The notes under the pieces: generated by a model
Seen by the model: only the letters and a program-made list of their open reading frames with translations
The model's database searches: none
Told to the model about the DNA's origin: nothing
Origin: UBA6770 sp965661115
GTDB lineage: Bacteria; Bacteroidota; Bacteroidia; Flavobacteriales_G; Salibacteraceae
Assembly: GCA_965661115.1 (NCBI GenBank)
Contig: CBFICO010000005.1
Coordinates: 1 to 58,803, forward strand
Direction of reading: 5' to 3'
DNA length: 58,803 bases
Position numbers and translations under genes: made by a program
Shown: in pieces, positions 8,777-17,103 of the stretch
How positions within the stretch are numbered: position 1 is the first letter of the stretch
Layout of the letters: every line of letters begins with the position of its first letter

Positions 8777-8805
8777 AGGGCGGTGAAATTTGATTTCACC
8801 GCCCT
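8777..8805 (-). terminator. Intrinsic terminator of the thioredoxin-like gene
   Basis: A 13-bp perfect stem AGGGCGGTGAAAT/ATTTCACCGCCCT with a TTG loop lies 35 nt past the stop of the minus-strand gene at 8840. On the minus strand it is followed by a T-rich ATTTTATT stretch. It also insulates purD from readthrough. Confidence 0.75.
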
Positions 8806-8839
8806 TTGATATTCAATATTTATCGACAATAAAAACTGC

Positions 8840-9475
8840 CTATCCTTCTCGTTTTATACTGCAACCCATTGCAGGCGTATTCTTCGGTTTAATTGGTTTT
8901 CCGTTTATGTGATTGGTAAGTGCATCGCGTAAGTAATTCTCTTTTACCGCATCCTTACTGTCTACGTTATCGTCGATTTTTCCGCTGTAAATCAACTTTA
9001 AATCTTTATCAAACAGAAACACATGAGGTGTAGTTCTCGCTCCAAATGCGTTTGCAAGCTTTGAGTCGTAATCGAGGGCATAGGTCATTTTATAATTCAT
9101 TTGGTCTGCTCGTACTTTCATGTCTTCCATGTTGTCGCCACCTGTTGGTCTTTTTGCCTCGTTAGAATTAACTAAAACGCTACCTACTTTATACGAGTTA
9201 CACAAATCAGCAATTTCGTTGTATCTACCTTCCCAACCTTCTTTATCACCAGTACCCACCACAAAAGGACAGGTATTACATGAGAAAATCACCAATAAAC
9301 CGTTCTCTTTTTTTAGGTCGTTTAACGATACGCTTTCATCTGTTGTGGTAGTCATTTTTAAATCAGCTTCAGGAACTTTCGCACCGGCAGAAATCGTTTT
9401 AAAATCGTTCTTTGGATTGATGAATGCTAAAGTTGCTATGGTAAAAACCTTTATGGCTATGATCAGGTATCTCAT
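8840..9475 (-). CDS. Exported thioredoxin-fold protein (AhpC/TSA-like)
   Basis: A 211-residue protein with a hydrophobic N-terminal segment (MRYLIIAIKVFTIATLAFIN), probably a signal peptide or anchor. A redoxin domain follows. The site SCNTCPFV has a CxxC pair at Cys66 and Cys69, placed after the LVIFS strand as in thiol-disulfide oxidoreductases. The GARTTPHVFLFDKD stretch has the cis-Pro (TTP) that packs against that site. The family (thioredoxin-like proteins starting 'vG..aPdf.l') usually acts in periplasmic thiol redox or peroxide handling. It is followed by a strong terminator and seems to be transcribed alone. Confidence 0.85.
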   Translation of the reverse strand: MRYLIIAIKVFTIATLAFINPKNDFKTISAGAKVPEADLKMTTTTDESVSLNDLKKENGLLVIFSCNTCPFVVGTGDKEGWEGRYNEIADLCNSYKVGSVLVNSNEAKRPTGGDNMEDMKVRADQMNYKMTYALDYDSKLANAFGARTTPHVFLFDKDLKLIYSGKIDDNVDSKDAVKENYLRDALTNHINGKPIKPKNTPAMGCSIKREG

Positions 9476-9543
9476 TATTAGGAATTTGTATTCTTCTAAT
9501 TACTCGGCAATACTACAAAAAGGGTTGTATTTCGTCGAAATAA

Positions 9544-9954
9544 TCAGCGCTTTATCTCCTGACATAACTCCAGTAAAATGCCTCCTGCCGATTTTGGGTG
9601 AATAAATGCGATAAGTTTATTGTCTGCACCATGCTTTGGTGTTTCGTTGATAAATAGAAAACCAAGTTCTTTTAACCTACTCATTTCAGCGTGTATATCA
9701 TCTACCAAAACCGCCAGATGGTGTATACCGGGTCGGTTGTTTTTTAGGAATTTCGCTATAGCTGAATTTTCGTTTTGTGCTTCTAGCAACTCCAGCTTAG
9801 ATTCGCCCAGTTGGTAAAAAATTGTGTTTACGGCTTCACTTTCAACCGCCTCTTCTTTGTAGGCTTTTTCTCCAAGCAATTGCTCAAAAGTTCTTTTTGT
9901 TTTTTCGGCATCCGCCACCGCTATACCTAAATGCTCAATCTTCAGAATTGCCAT
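9544..9954 (-). CDS. mce: Methylmalonyl-CoA epimerase
   Basis: A 136-residue VOC-fold protein that interconverts (R)- and (S)-methylmalonyl-CoA, linking propionyl-CoA and succinyl-CoA metabolism. The start KIEHLGIAVADAEK and later GIHHLAVLVDDI are the paired VOC half-sites. Probable metal ligands are His8, Gln48, His78 or His79, and Glu129 in LLELCQE, which is the typical C-terminus. The length is normal. Its first 20 nt overlap the end of the FAD oxidoreductase gene, so the two are likely co-translated. No methylmalonyl-CoA mutase gene is in the window. Confidence 0.92.
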   Translation of the reverse strand: MAILKIEHLGIAVADAEKTKRTFEQLLGEKAYKEEAVESEAVNTIFYQLGESKLELLEAQNENSAIAKFLKNNRPGIHHLAVLVDDIHAEMSRLKELGFLFINETPKHGADNKLIAFIHPKSAGGILLELCQEIKR

Positions 9955-11011
9955 AATACTTTTTCATTCGTTCTACATTCACTTCTTTATCGATTGGTTT
10001 ACCCTCAAAGATATGATTAGCTAACTGATTGGCATAAAACGGAGCCAATAAGACTCCTTTACTTCCTAAGCCATTAAAAATATAAAGGTTGTCTATTTCT
10101 GGATGAGCACCTAATAACGGTCGTCTGTCCTTTGCTCCTGGTCTTAAACCAGTTTCATGGTCAATTACCTTGTAAGGCAACTCAACCAAGCTCTCAAAGC
10201 GTTTCATAAGCTCTTGTTTTGCCTCTTCAGAAGGCTCATAAGATTTATCGTCCCAATTGTAGGTAGCCCCAAGTTTATATTTGTCGTTACCAATTGGCAT
10301 TACAAAAAATCCTTTGCTTAAAATATATTCCGACTTTAAACCAGGGCACTCAATGGTTAGCACATCGCCTTTAGTTGCTCCAACCGTTGCATGAGCAAAC
10401 TCTTTACTGTTTCGCTCTTGATGCCCTCGAGCTAAGATGAGCTTATTGCATTGTAGCTCATCATCATTTGACAAGAGGATGGTTATCTTCTGATAGTACT
10501 CGATCTGTTTCACATTTCCTTGTATTAGCGCTTTCTGCTCTTTCAATAAAGTGCCAACAGCATTTAAAAACAAGGGTAAATCAACGTTGCCGGTGTACTT
10601 TGTTTCTGCGTAGGGCAAGTCATTTTTTACCCCTTCGATTGACTGCTTTTTCAAGGGTAGCTTTATATAAGAACGAAATTTGTCATCTGCCGCTGTTGCT
10701 TCCCAGTTATTTATGGTGGCATAGTTTTCAAAAAACTTTGCATAAGGTCTCTCGTGTAAGAAAGTGCATGCTAATTTTTGCTCTAACTCCTTGTATCTGT
10801 GTAAAGCAAAAGGCAACACATTCTGTACATTAAAACCTAAAGTTGGTTTTCTGAAAACCACAGAATTATAAAGCCCCGCTGCAACTGTTGACGAACTGTG
10901 GTTTAAATAGTTATCTAAAACCAAAAAATCGACACCTTTTTCAATTAACTCTATAGCAAGCAGGCTCCCTGCAATGCCTTGCCCAATGATAATGGTATCA
11001 ACTTTTTTCAC
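9935..11011 (-). CDS. FAD-dependent oxidoreductase (DAO family)
   Basis: A 358-residue flavoprotein with the dinucleotide-binding motif IIIGQGIAGSLLAIEL at the N-terminus (GxGxxG) followed by an acidic strand end (LVLDN). The C-terminal part has the DAO-family signature HETGLRPGAKDRRPLLG and then NLYIFNGLGSKGVLLAPF, which closes the FAD site. Relatives oxidise amines or amino acids such as glycine or D-amino acids, or are MnmC-like. The substrate is not visible. It overlaps the epimerase gene by 20 nt, which may only reflect genome packing. Confidence 0.85.
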   Translation of the reverse strand: MKKVDTIIIGQGIAGSLLAIELIEKGVDFLVLDNYLNHSSSTVAAGLYNSVVFRKPTLGFNVQNVLPFALHRYKELEQKLACTFLHERPYAKFFENYATINNWEATAADDKFRSYIKLPLKKQSIEGVKNDLPYAETKYTGNVDLPLFLNAVGTLLKEQKALIQGNVKQIEYYQKITILLSNDDELQCNKLILARGHQERNSKEFAHATVGATKGDVLTIECPGLKSEYILSKGFFVMPIGNDKYKLGATYNWDDKSYEPSEEAKQELMKRFESLVELPYKVIDHETGLRPGAKDRRPLLGAHPEIDNLYIFNGLGSKGVLLAPFYANQLANHIFEGKPIDKEVNVERMKKYYGNSED

Positions 11012-11053
11012 TTTGCAAGCTTACAAAGACTAGGAACATCTCGGTTAAGTCAG

Positions 11054-11090
11054 CAAAAAAAAGCCCAATCCGAAAAACGAATTGAGCTTT
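11054..11090 (-). terminator. Intrinsic terminator of the ATP synthase operon
   Basis: On the minus strand AAAGCTCAATTCG and CGGATTGGGCTTT form a 13-bp stem, all paired if two G-U pairs are allowed, with a TTTTT loop and a following run of T (11054-11060). The plus-strand version has mismatches at those positions, so it works in the atp direction. It lies 22 nt after atpG. Confidence 0.85.
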
Positions 11091-11111
11091 AGAAATATCT
11101 AATAATAAACA

Positions 11112-11999
11112 TTATCCGTTTAGTGCTTCGGCACCACCTACAATCTCTAAAATTTCTGTTGTAATCGCTGCTTGACGTGCTTTGTTGTAGGTCAACTTCA
11201 AATCACCTAACAAGTCAGATGCGTTATCCGTTGCTTTGTGCATTGCCGTCATACGAGCACCGTGCTCAGAAGCTAATGAATCTTTAAGGCCTTTGTAAAA
11301 AGCTGTTCTTAACGCATTTGGAATCAATACTTCTAACAACTCTTCTTTTCCAGGTTGGAAAATGTAATCGTTGTTTTCAGCAGTTTCTTCAACGTTTTCT
11401 TCAGCTTTTATTGGCAACAAGGTTTCAGTAGTTACTAGCTGTGTAGCTGCGTTTTTAAACTGATTGTAAATGATTCTAACCTCATCGTACTCACCAGCCG
11501 CAAACGCATCCATAATTGGCTGAAATATATCTGCAGCCATCTGATAGTTCATATCATCATAAATGGTACATGCTTCCTCGTGATTCATGAAAGATTCACT
11601 AGAATACATATTGTCTCCTTTTTTGAAGACATCTGCAGCTTTTTTACCAACAGGATAAACGGTAACTTCTTTACCTGCTAAATCATTATTAATCAAACGT
11701 GTAACCTCTTTAATAATATTAGCATTAAAACCACCACACAAACCTCTGTTAGAAGTCATGGCAACAATTAATACTTTATTTACCGGACGATTAGTAGCGA
11801 AAGGACTTTCCATTTCCTTCATCGTCTCAGTAAGGTTACCCATCATTTGTTTAACCTTCTCAGCATACGGTCTCATTTGAGTAATTCCGTCCTGCGCTTT
11901 TTTCAACTTAGCGGCAGAAACCATTTTCATGGCCGAGGTAATTTGCATGGTAGAATTTACAGACGTTATCCTCGTACGTATTTCTTTCAAATTTGCCAT
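11112..11999 (-). CDS. atpG: F-type ATP synthase gamma subunit
   Basis: A 295-residue central-stalk subunit that turns inside the F1 head and couples proton flow to catalysis. The N-terminus MANLKEIRTRITSVNSTMQITSAMKMVSAAKLKKAQ is the conserved gamma helix, the middle has TSNRGLCGGFNANI, and the C-terminus ends with ARQAAITTEILEIVGGAEAL, the standard gamma signature. The length is normal. It is the last gene of the operon, 22 nt after atpA, followed by a terminator. Confidence 0.98.
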   Translation of the reverse strand: MANLKEIRTRITSVNSTMQITSAMKMVSAAKLKKAQDGITQMRPYAEKVKQMMGNLTETMKEMESPFATNRPVNKVLIVAMTSNRGLCGGFNANIIKEVTRLINNDLAGKEVTVYPVGKKAADVFKKGDNMYSSESFMNHEEACTIYDDMNYQMAADIFQPIMDAFAAGEYDEVRIIYNQFKNAATQLVTTETLLPIKAEENVEETAENNDYIFQPGKEELLEVLIPNALRTAFYKGLKDSLASEHGARMTAMHKATDNASDLLGDLKLTYNKARQAAITTEILEIVGGAEALNG

Positions 12000-12021
12000 G
12001 TCGCTGTGCTAAAAGGGTTTA

Positions 12022-13605
12022 TTAATTCTGTTTGTATTTCAAAGAAAGATCGTAGCTCACGTCTTCAAGAACATCAGTAATTCCTTCGTGGATTTTACCT
12101 GATTTAAGCTCCTCAAGAACACTATGGTGTTTCTCTTCCATGAAGTTTAAGAACTCTTCTTCAAATTCTTTGATTCTATCAACTGGAACGTTACTCAACA
12201 ATCCTTTTGTACCTAGGTAAATGATAGCCGTTTGTTTTTCAACTGGCATTGGAGAACCTTCTTTTTGTTTAAGGATTTCCACATTACGCTTACCTTTTTC
12301 TAGTACACGAGTGGTAGCAGCGTCAAGGTCCGAACCGAACTTAGAGAATGCCTCTAATTCACGATACTGTGCTTGATCTAACTTTAGTGTACCTGCAACT
12401 TTTTTCATTGATTTAATTTGAGCAGAACCCCCAACACGTGATACTGAGATACCTACGTTAATTGCTGGACGAACACCAGAAAGGAATAAATCTGACTCTA
12501 AGAAAATCTGACCATCAGTAATAGAAATTACGTTGGTAGGAATGTATGCGGAAACGTCACCTGCTTGTGTTTCGATAATTGGCAATGCAGTTAACGAACC
12601 ACCACCTTTTACCTTGCCTTTAAGCGACACTGGTAAATCGTTCATTTGAGCAGCAATAGCATCATCGTTAATCACTTTTGCAGCACGCTCTAATAATCTT
12701 GAGTGAAGGTAGAATACATCACCTGGGTAAGCTTCACGTCCTGGTGGTCTTCTTAAAAGAAGAGAAACCTCACGGTAAGCTACTGCTTGTTTTGATAAAT
12801 CATCAAACACAATAAGAGCTGGACGACCTGTATCTCTGAAATACTCACCTACAGCAGCACCGGTAAATGGAGCGTAGAACTGCATTGGAGCAGGGTCAGA
12901 AGCATTAGCAGCAACAACAGTAGTGTAAGCCATTGCACCAGCATCTTCTAATTTTTTTACGATTTGTGCAACCGTAGAAGCTTTTTGACCAGAAGCAACG
13001 TAAATACAGTAAACTGGCTCGCCAGCATCGTAAAATTCCTTTTGGTTAATGATGGTATCAATCGCAACAGTTGTTTTACCTGTCTGACGGTCACCAATAA
13101 TTAACTCACGTTGTCCTCTTCCAACTGGAATCATAGCGTCAACCGCTTTTACACCTGTTTGTAGGGGCTCGTTTACCGGTTGACGATAAATTACACCTGG
13201 AGCTTTTCTTTCAATTGGCATTTCGAAAGTTTCACCTTCGATTGGGCCTTTACCGTCGATTGGGTTACCCAATGCATCAATAACACGACCAACAATACCT
13301 TCACCAACGTTGATAGAAGCAATAAGTCCAGTTCTTTTTACGGTAGCACCTTCTCTAATTCCTTTGGATTGACCTAATAATACCGCACCAACGTTATCTT
13401 CTTCAAGGTTAAGTACGATTCCTTTAAGTCCTGTTTGGAACTCAATAAGTTCACCAGCTTGTACATTAGACAAACCATAAATACGTGCAATACCGTCTCC
13501 AACTTGAAGTACCGTACCCACTTCTTCTAATTCAGCCTCTGTTCTAAATCCAGCTAACTCTTCTCTAAGTATCGCTGAAACTTCTGCAGGTTTTAAATCC
13601 GCCAT
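12022..13605 (-). CDS. atpA: F-type ATP synthase alpha subunit
   Basis: A 527-residue non-catalytic nucleotide-binding subunit of F1. The Walker A motif GDRQTGKT is at residues 171-178, Walker B is ALIVFDDLSK, and the alpha-specific RPPGREAYPGDVFYLHSRLLERAAK and PAINVGISVSRVGGSAQ (with the arginine finger region) are intact. The length is slightly above the usual 500-515, which fits Bacteroidota. It lies between atpH (21 nt) and atpG (22 nt). Confidence 0.98.
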   Translation of the reverse strand: MADLKPAEVSAILREELAGFRTEAELEEVGTVLQVGDGIARIYGLSNVQAGELIEFQTGLKGIVLNLEEDNVGAVLLGQSKGIREGATVKRTGLIASINVGEGIVGRVIDALGNPIDGKGPIEGETFEMPIERKAPGVIYRQPVNEPLQTGVKAVDAMIPVGRGQRELIIGDRQTGKTTVAIDTIINQKEFYDAGEPVYCIYVASGQKASTVAQIVKKLEDAGAMAYTTVVAANASDPAPMQFYAPFTGAAVGEYFRDTGRPALIVFDDLSKQAVAYREVSLLLRRPPGREAYPGDVFYLHSRLLERAAKVINDDAIAAQMNDLPVSLKGKVKGGGSLTALPIIETQAGDVSAYIPTNVISITDGQIFLESDLFLSGVRPAINVGISVSRVGGSAQIKSMKKVAGTLKLDQAQYRELEAFSKFGSDLDAATTRVLEKGKRNVEILKQKEGSPMPVEKQTAIIYLGTKGLLSNVPVDRIKEFEEEFLNFMEEKHHSVLEELKSGKIHEGITDVLEDVSYDLSLKYKQN

Positions 13606-13626
13606 AATCTATCAATTAGGTTAGGC

Positions 13627-14187
13627 TTAGCCCAACTTGTTATTGTAATTCGTTTCTTGTAATTCTATCTTTAATTCTTGCAATTGTCTTGCAACGGAAG
13701 CATCAATTTGGGAGTCACCGACTCTTAGAACAACACCTCCAATTAGGTCAGCATCAACTTCTTCAACCAACTCAATAGAGTTGTGGTCCATAGTTGCAAT
13801 AATTCCTTTGATTTTAGCTCTTAGGTTATCATCTAAAGGAGCAGCAGATTTAATGTTTGCCACAATTACTTTGTTGTGCTCATTGTATAAATCGGTAAGC
13901 CCAACTGCAATTTCTTCCAATAAATCTGCTCTTGAGTTTTCAGTAATAATTCTGACAAAACCTTTAACTAGGTCAGAAATACCTTTTCCAAAAACTTGGT
14001 CGATAACATTCAGTTTCTTGTATGTTTTGATAACTGGACTTTTAAGCATAGCTCTTAAGTCTCTGTTATCTCCTACAATTCGCTGAATTAATTGCATATC
14101 AGCCAACGCTCTATCCAGCTCATTTCTTTCTTGAGCTAGCAGCATTAGTGATTTTGCATATCGTCTGGCAACTTTGTTAGCAACCAT
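13627..14187 (-). CDS. atpH: F-type ATP synthase delta subunit
   Basis: A 186-residue peripheral-stalk subunit that links the top of F1 to the b subunits. Typical OSCP/delta features are the N-terminal KVARRYAKSLMLLAQER helix and the C-terminal GGVVLRVGDSQIDASVARQLQEL signature. The length is normal. It starts one nucleotide after the atpF stop codon, so translation of the two is probably linked. Confidence 0.96.
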   Translation of the reverse strand: MVANKVARRYAKSLMLLAQERNELDRALADMQLIQRIVGDNRDLRAMLKSPVIKTYKKLNVIDQVFGKGISDLVKGFVRIITENSRADLLEEIAVGLTDLYNEHNKVIVANIKSAAPLDDNLRAKIKGIIATMDHNSIELVEEVDADLIGGVVLRVGDSQIDASVARQLQELKIELQETNYNNKLG

Positions 14188-14188
14188 T

Positions 14189-14689
14189 TTAGTTCAATTT
14201 AATATCTGCAACTAATTCGTTTGCCAAAGACTTTTGTTTGTCGTTGTTTGACAATTCTTTACGAATAATTTTTTTAGCAATTTCTATTGATAGGCTCGCC
14301 ATTTCTGACTTCATTTCAGCAATTGCACCCGCTTTTTCTGCCTCTATAGCAGCATGTGCAGCTTGTACAATTTTATCTGCCTCTTCCTTTGCTTCTCCTT
14401 TTGCGTCACCCACAATCTTATCTTTCAACTCACGTGCTTCTTTTAACAAAGCATCTCTTTCGATTTTTGCTTCTGCTATTAAGCTTTCGTTTTTAGATTG
14501 TAATTCAGCTAATTCTTTTTTTGCTTTTTCCGCAGAATCTAATGATTCGCGAATGGTGTTTTCTCTTTCAGATACAGAATCTAAAATTGGCTTCCAAGCA
14601 TACTTCTTAAGTATGAATAATAAAATCAGGAATAATATAGTTTGCCAAAAGAAAAGGCCAACTGAAAACTGTTCGATTAATTTTTCCAA
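14189..14689 (-). CDS. atpF: F-type ATP synthase b subunit
   Basis: A 166-residue stator subunit with one N-terminal membrane helix (residues about 10-28, GLFFWQTILFLILLFILKKYAW) and a long charged coiled coil rich in Ala, Lys and Glu, as expected. KPILDSVSERENTIRESLDSAEKAK is the conserved start of the dimerisation region. The gene follows a terminator-like hairpin after atpE (see 14720) and precedes atpH by one nucleotide. Confidence 0.96.
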   Translation of the reverse strand: MEKLIEQFSVGLFFWQTILFLILLFILKKYAWKPILDSVSERENTIRESLDSAEKAKKELAELQSKNESLIAEAKIERDALLKEARELKDKIVGDAKGEAKEEADKIVQAAHAAIEAEKAGAIAEMKSEMASLSIEIAKKIIRKELSNNDKQKSLANELVADIKLN

Positions 14690-14714
14690 AACAAATTGTT
14701 TTTAATGTGCATTT

Positions 14715-14750
14715 AAAAACAACACCTCCAGCCAACCGCTGGAAGTGTTG
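14715..14750 (-). terminator. Terminator-like hairpin between atpE and atpF
   Basis: On the minus strand CAACACTTCCAGC pairs with GCTGGAGGTGTTG (13 bp, one G-U) around a GGTTG loop and is followed at once by TTTTTAAA. That is the form of an intrinsic terminator, but it lies in mid-operon, 10 nt after the atpE stop. Inference: it may act as an attenuator giving more atpE mRNA than atpF-H-A-G mRNA, or it may protect the 3' end of a processed atpE message. Confidence 0.7.
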
Positions 14751-14759
14751 CGTGATAAA

Positions 14760-14951
14760 TTAAACTGCGAATAATGCAGCAAATCCGATACCTTCAATAA
14801 GTGCCGCAGCGATCAACATTGCAGTTTGGATTTTGTTAGTAGCTTCTGGCTGACGAGCGATAGCTTCCATCGCTGATCCACCAATTCTACCAATACCAAT
14901 ACCTGCTCCGATAACAACTAAACCTGCACCTACAATAGCTGGAATTTCCAT
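14760..14951 (-). CDS. atpE: F-type ATP synthase c subunit
   Basis: A 63-residue proteolipid with two membrane helices joined by the polar RQPEATNK loop that contacts gamma and epsilon. Glu53 in LIEGIGFAALFAV is the ion-binding carboxylate. It is shorter than the E. coli protein (79) but its core is complete. It builds the rotor ring in many copies. Its downstream hairpin may favour extra expression. Whether the ion is H+ or Na+ cannot be decided here, though no clear Na+ ligand set is evident. Confidence 0.96.
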   Translation of the reverse strand: MEIPAIVGAGLVVIGAGIGIGRIGGSAMEAIARQPEATNKIQTAMLIAAALIEGIGFAALFAV

Positions 14952-14984
14952 AACAATTCTAATTTAAATTAACAATAATCTTTA

Positions 14985-16100
14985 TTAATGATGTTCATGC
15001 TCTGCAACTGCACTACCGAAGTAAAGCGCGGTTAACATAGTAAATATATATGCCTGCAAAGCAGCAACAAGTAATTCTAATAGTGATAATGATACTGCCA
15101 AACCGAAAGACAATGTGCTTCCGATCCAACTTTGAAAAATGAACATTAAACCAATTAAGCTCATAAGTACTACGTGACCCGCAGTAATGTTTGCGTATAA
15201 ACGAATTAATAATGCAAATGGCTTAATGAATATTCCTAGTAATTCGATTGGGGCTAATAAAATCTTCATTGGAACTGGTACACCTGGCATCCAAAAGATA
15301 TGCTTCCAGTATTCCGATTTACCTGAAACCTGAGTAATAACAAAGGTCATGATAGCCAAAGCGAAAGTTACTGAAATGCTGTTGGTGATATTAATTCCAA
15401 GTGGAGTTAAACCAAACAAGTTTACAAACCAGATAAAGAAAAATACAGTAAGCAAGTAGCTCATGAATTTCTTGTAGTGCTTCTCGCCAATATTTGGAAT
15501 GGCAATTTCGTCTCTAACAAAAATTACTAATGGCTCTAAAAACTTAGCAGATCCACTTGGCACTAAACTCTTTTTATAGGAGTTAGCTGCACCTTTAAAT
15601 AATAAAAACAACAACAGTGATAAAACCATAATGCTGAATACGTTCTTTGTAATTGAAAAATCAAGTGGCTTTGCGTTTGTTGGGTGACCATCTTCAACAG
15701 TTAATGTACCCTCTGCATCGGTTTTGTAAATTTTTCCGTGATACAACTTATAATAGTTGCCATTTGATTCCGCTACTGACTCACCATGGTGAAACTTTGA
15801 TGAAGAAAAAATCTGCAACCCATTGTCTATAAGAATAACAGGTAATGGAAAACTGTAATGCGAATTTGTTTCGGTATCGGTAAATAAATGAAAGTCGTAT
15901 GAGTCTTGTAAGTGATGAGAGATGTGCGCTTTTATCTCTTCTTTCATTGTCATACCTTCATGACCTTCAGAATGACTGTGTTCAACTTGTGCGTTTTGGG
16001 TGGTATCGGCAGCAGTATGTGCATGCTCTGAAGCGTTTAGAAATACCGGTTGGCTTAAAACTAAAACAGCTAGAAAAAATAGGGTTCTTGTGAACTGCAT
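14985..16100 (-). CDS. atpB: F-type ATP synthase a subunit
   Basis: About 371 residues, longer than usual (~270) because of an N-terminal extension. I chose the ATG at 16100 (MQFTRTLFFLAVLVLSQPVF), which starts with a clear signal peptide, over the in-frame ATG at 16163. A His-rich periplasmic stretch (EHAHTAADTTQ...HSHSEGHEGM) follows, as in other Bacteroidota AtpB. The membrane part has KPFALLIRLYANITAGHVV, whose Arg faces the c ring and is essential, and the C-terminal LVAALQAYIFTMLTALYFG helix. It forms the proton half-channels. Confidence 0.95.
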   Translation of the reverse strand: MQFTRTLFFLAVLVLSQPVFLNASEHAHTAADTTQNAQVEHSHSEGHEGMTMKEEIKAHISHHLQDSYDFHLFTDTETNSHYSFPLPVILIDNGLQIFSSSKFHHGESVAESNGNYYKLYHGKIYKTDAEGTLTVEDGHPTNAKPLDFSITKNVFSIMVLSLLLFLLFKGAANSYKKSLVPSGSAKFLEPLVIFVRDEIAIPNIGEKHYKKFMSYLLTVFFFIWFVNLFGLTPLGINITNSISVTFALAIMTFVITQVSGKSEYWKHIFWMPGVPVPMKILLAPIELLGIFIKPFALLIRLYANITAGHVVLMSLIGLMFIFQSWIGSTLSFGLAVSLSLLELLVAALQAYIFTMLTALYFGSAVAEHEHH

Positions 16101-16211
16101 AATTACCTGTCTGATAACGTTTCTAAATTTTGTGCAAAAGTAGTTGATTTTTTTAGCCAACAATGCACATCAACAAGGCATTTTAATTTAAGTGATTTTT
16201 TTTCTCTGCAT

Positions 16212-16589
16212 TTATTCAGAGAGCTTGTTAATCAGCAACTTAGTTTCTGAGATTAGACTAGCAGAATAAGGAATAAAAAAAGCGAAAAACTCTGTTCTAG
16301 AAATGTCTCCATCAATCAAATAGTAACCGTAAAAGCATAAAAAGAAAAACCCGAACTTAAAACCACTGCCTAACATGAACAAAAACCCCAAACTGTTTTT
16401 GAGTCTTTTAGGTGCTTTTAAAAGAATGAGCAGAATAATGATAGCGATTACATAATTGCCCGCGTAAGCCAAAATAATTCTATTTTCAAAAATTGCTTGA
16501 TTATTAAAATGCAGTACGACAAGATGCAACCCGAAAGTTATGGAGCAAACGGTTAAGATGATTAAAGAGAAGCGAATAAACTCTTTCAT
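16212..16589 (-). CDS. Small membrane protein of the atp operon (DUF6168-like)
   Basis: A 125-residue protein with four hydrophobic segments and little else. It lies between atpZ and atpB, where many bacteria carry AtpI, and starts inside the last codons of the atpZ gene (4-nt ATGA overlap), so the two are coupled. I recall flavobacterial proteins of this size in the same place, grouped as DUF6168. By position it may help assemble the c ring or Fo, as AtpI does elsewhere; that is inference. Confidence 0.65.
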   Translation of the reverse strand: MKEFIRFSLIILTVCSITFGLHLVVLHFNNQAIFENRIILAYAGNYVIAIIILLILLKAPKRLKNSLGFLFMLGSGFKFGFFFLCFYGYYLIDGDISRTEFFAFFIPYSASLISETKLLINKLSE

Positions 16590-16816
16590 TCTTTGTTGAA
16601 ATTATTTAGGGTTCTTAACGCATACCACATGGCAACCGCTACCGATAACAAAACCATACCTAGAGTAAACCAGTTTTTATCCATCGGATACTGTTCATCG
16701 AGCAATTTACCAAGGTAACTTCCACCTCCAATAATTAATGCTATTTGAAGGCCTAAGCCTGAGAAGCGAATAATGTTGGCTGCTACCCTGTTTTTATCTC
16801 TTTTTGTTTCTTTCAC
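16586..16816 (-). CDS. atpZ: AtpZ/AtpI-family protein
   Basis: A 76-residue protein with two membrane helices and a GGGSYLGKLLDEQ turn between them, the pattern of the AtpZ/AtpI (F0F1-ATPase subunit) family. It is the first gene of the ATP synthase operon. AtpZ and AtpI are linked to ATP synthase assembly and Mg2+/Ca2+ transport in other bacteria. Its start follows a palindromic intergenic repeat (16835-16879) which probably lies in or near the operon promoter region. Confidence 0.8.
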   Translation of the reverse strand: MKETKRDKNRVAANIIRFSGLGLQIALIIGGGSYLGKLLDEQYPMDKNWFTLGMVLLSVAVAMWYALRTLNNFNKE

Positions 16817-16834
16817 TGCTTTTAAAAAATTGAG

Positions 16835-16879
16835 ATTCCCGCCTGCCTGCCGGTCGGACAGGTCTACACGGGAATGACG
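16835..16879. repeat. Palindromic repeat, CGTCATTCC family (copy B)
   Basis: ATTCCCG (16835-16841) and CGGGAATGACG (16869-16879) form the outer arms. The interior CCTGCCTGCCGGTCGGACAG has a second inverted pair (CCTG/CAGG). It lies upstream of atpZ, unlike other copies that lie at gene ends. Confidence 0.7.
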
Positions 16880-17103
16880 TTTTATTGAGGAATTGGTGTA
16901 CTATCAAATATCACCTTCAACCTTCACTTTTTACGAAAGTAAAGAATGGCTGCCTTGCAAAACAAAGTATAAGTTTGGTGGTATTATATTATAGAATAAT
17001 AAATTATGCCTATTTCGATACAACCATATTCCATTAAAAATTTGGAATATGCCTACTCAATATGACATAATTTGAGCACGTACAACTAGACAAACAAAAC
17101 ACA

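Noticed and set aside
14238..14705. A 155-codon plus-strand frame opposite atpF
   Set aside because: The reverse of a Lys/Glu/Ala-rich coiled coil gives long open Ser/Ala/Phe-rich frames. No start context or domain supports it.
16970..16977. TAAGTTTG as the msrA promoter
   Set aside because: The -33 candidate is only 12 nt away and the start codon more than 120 nt downstream; not convincing.
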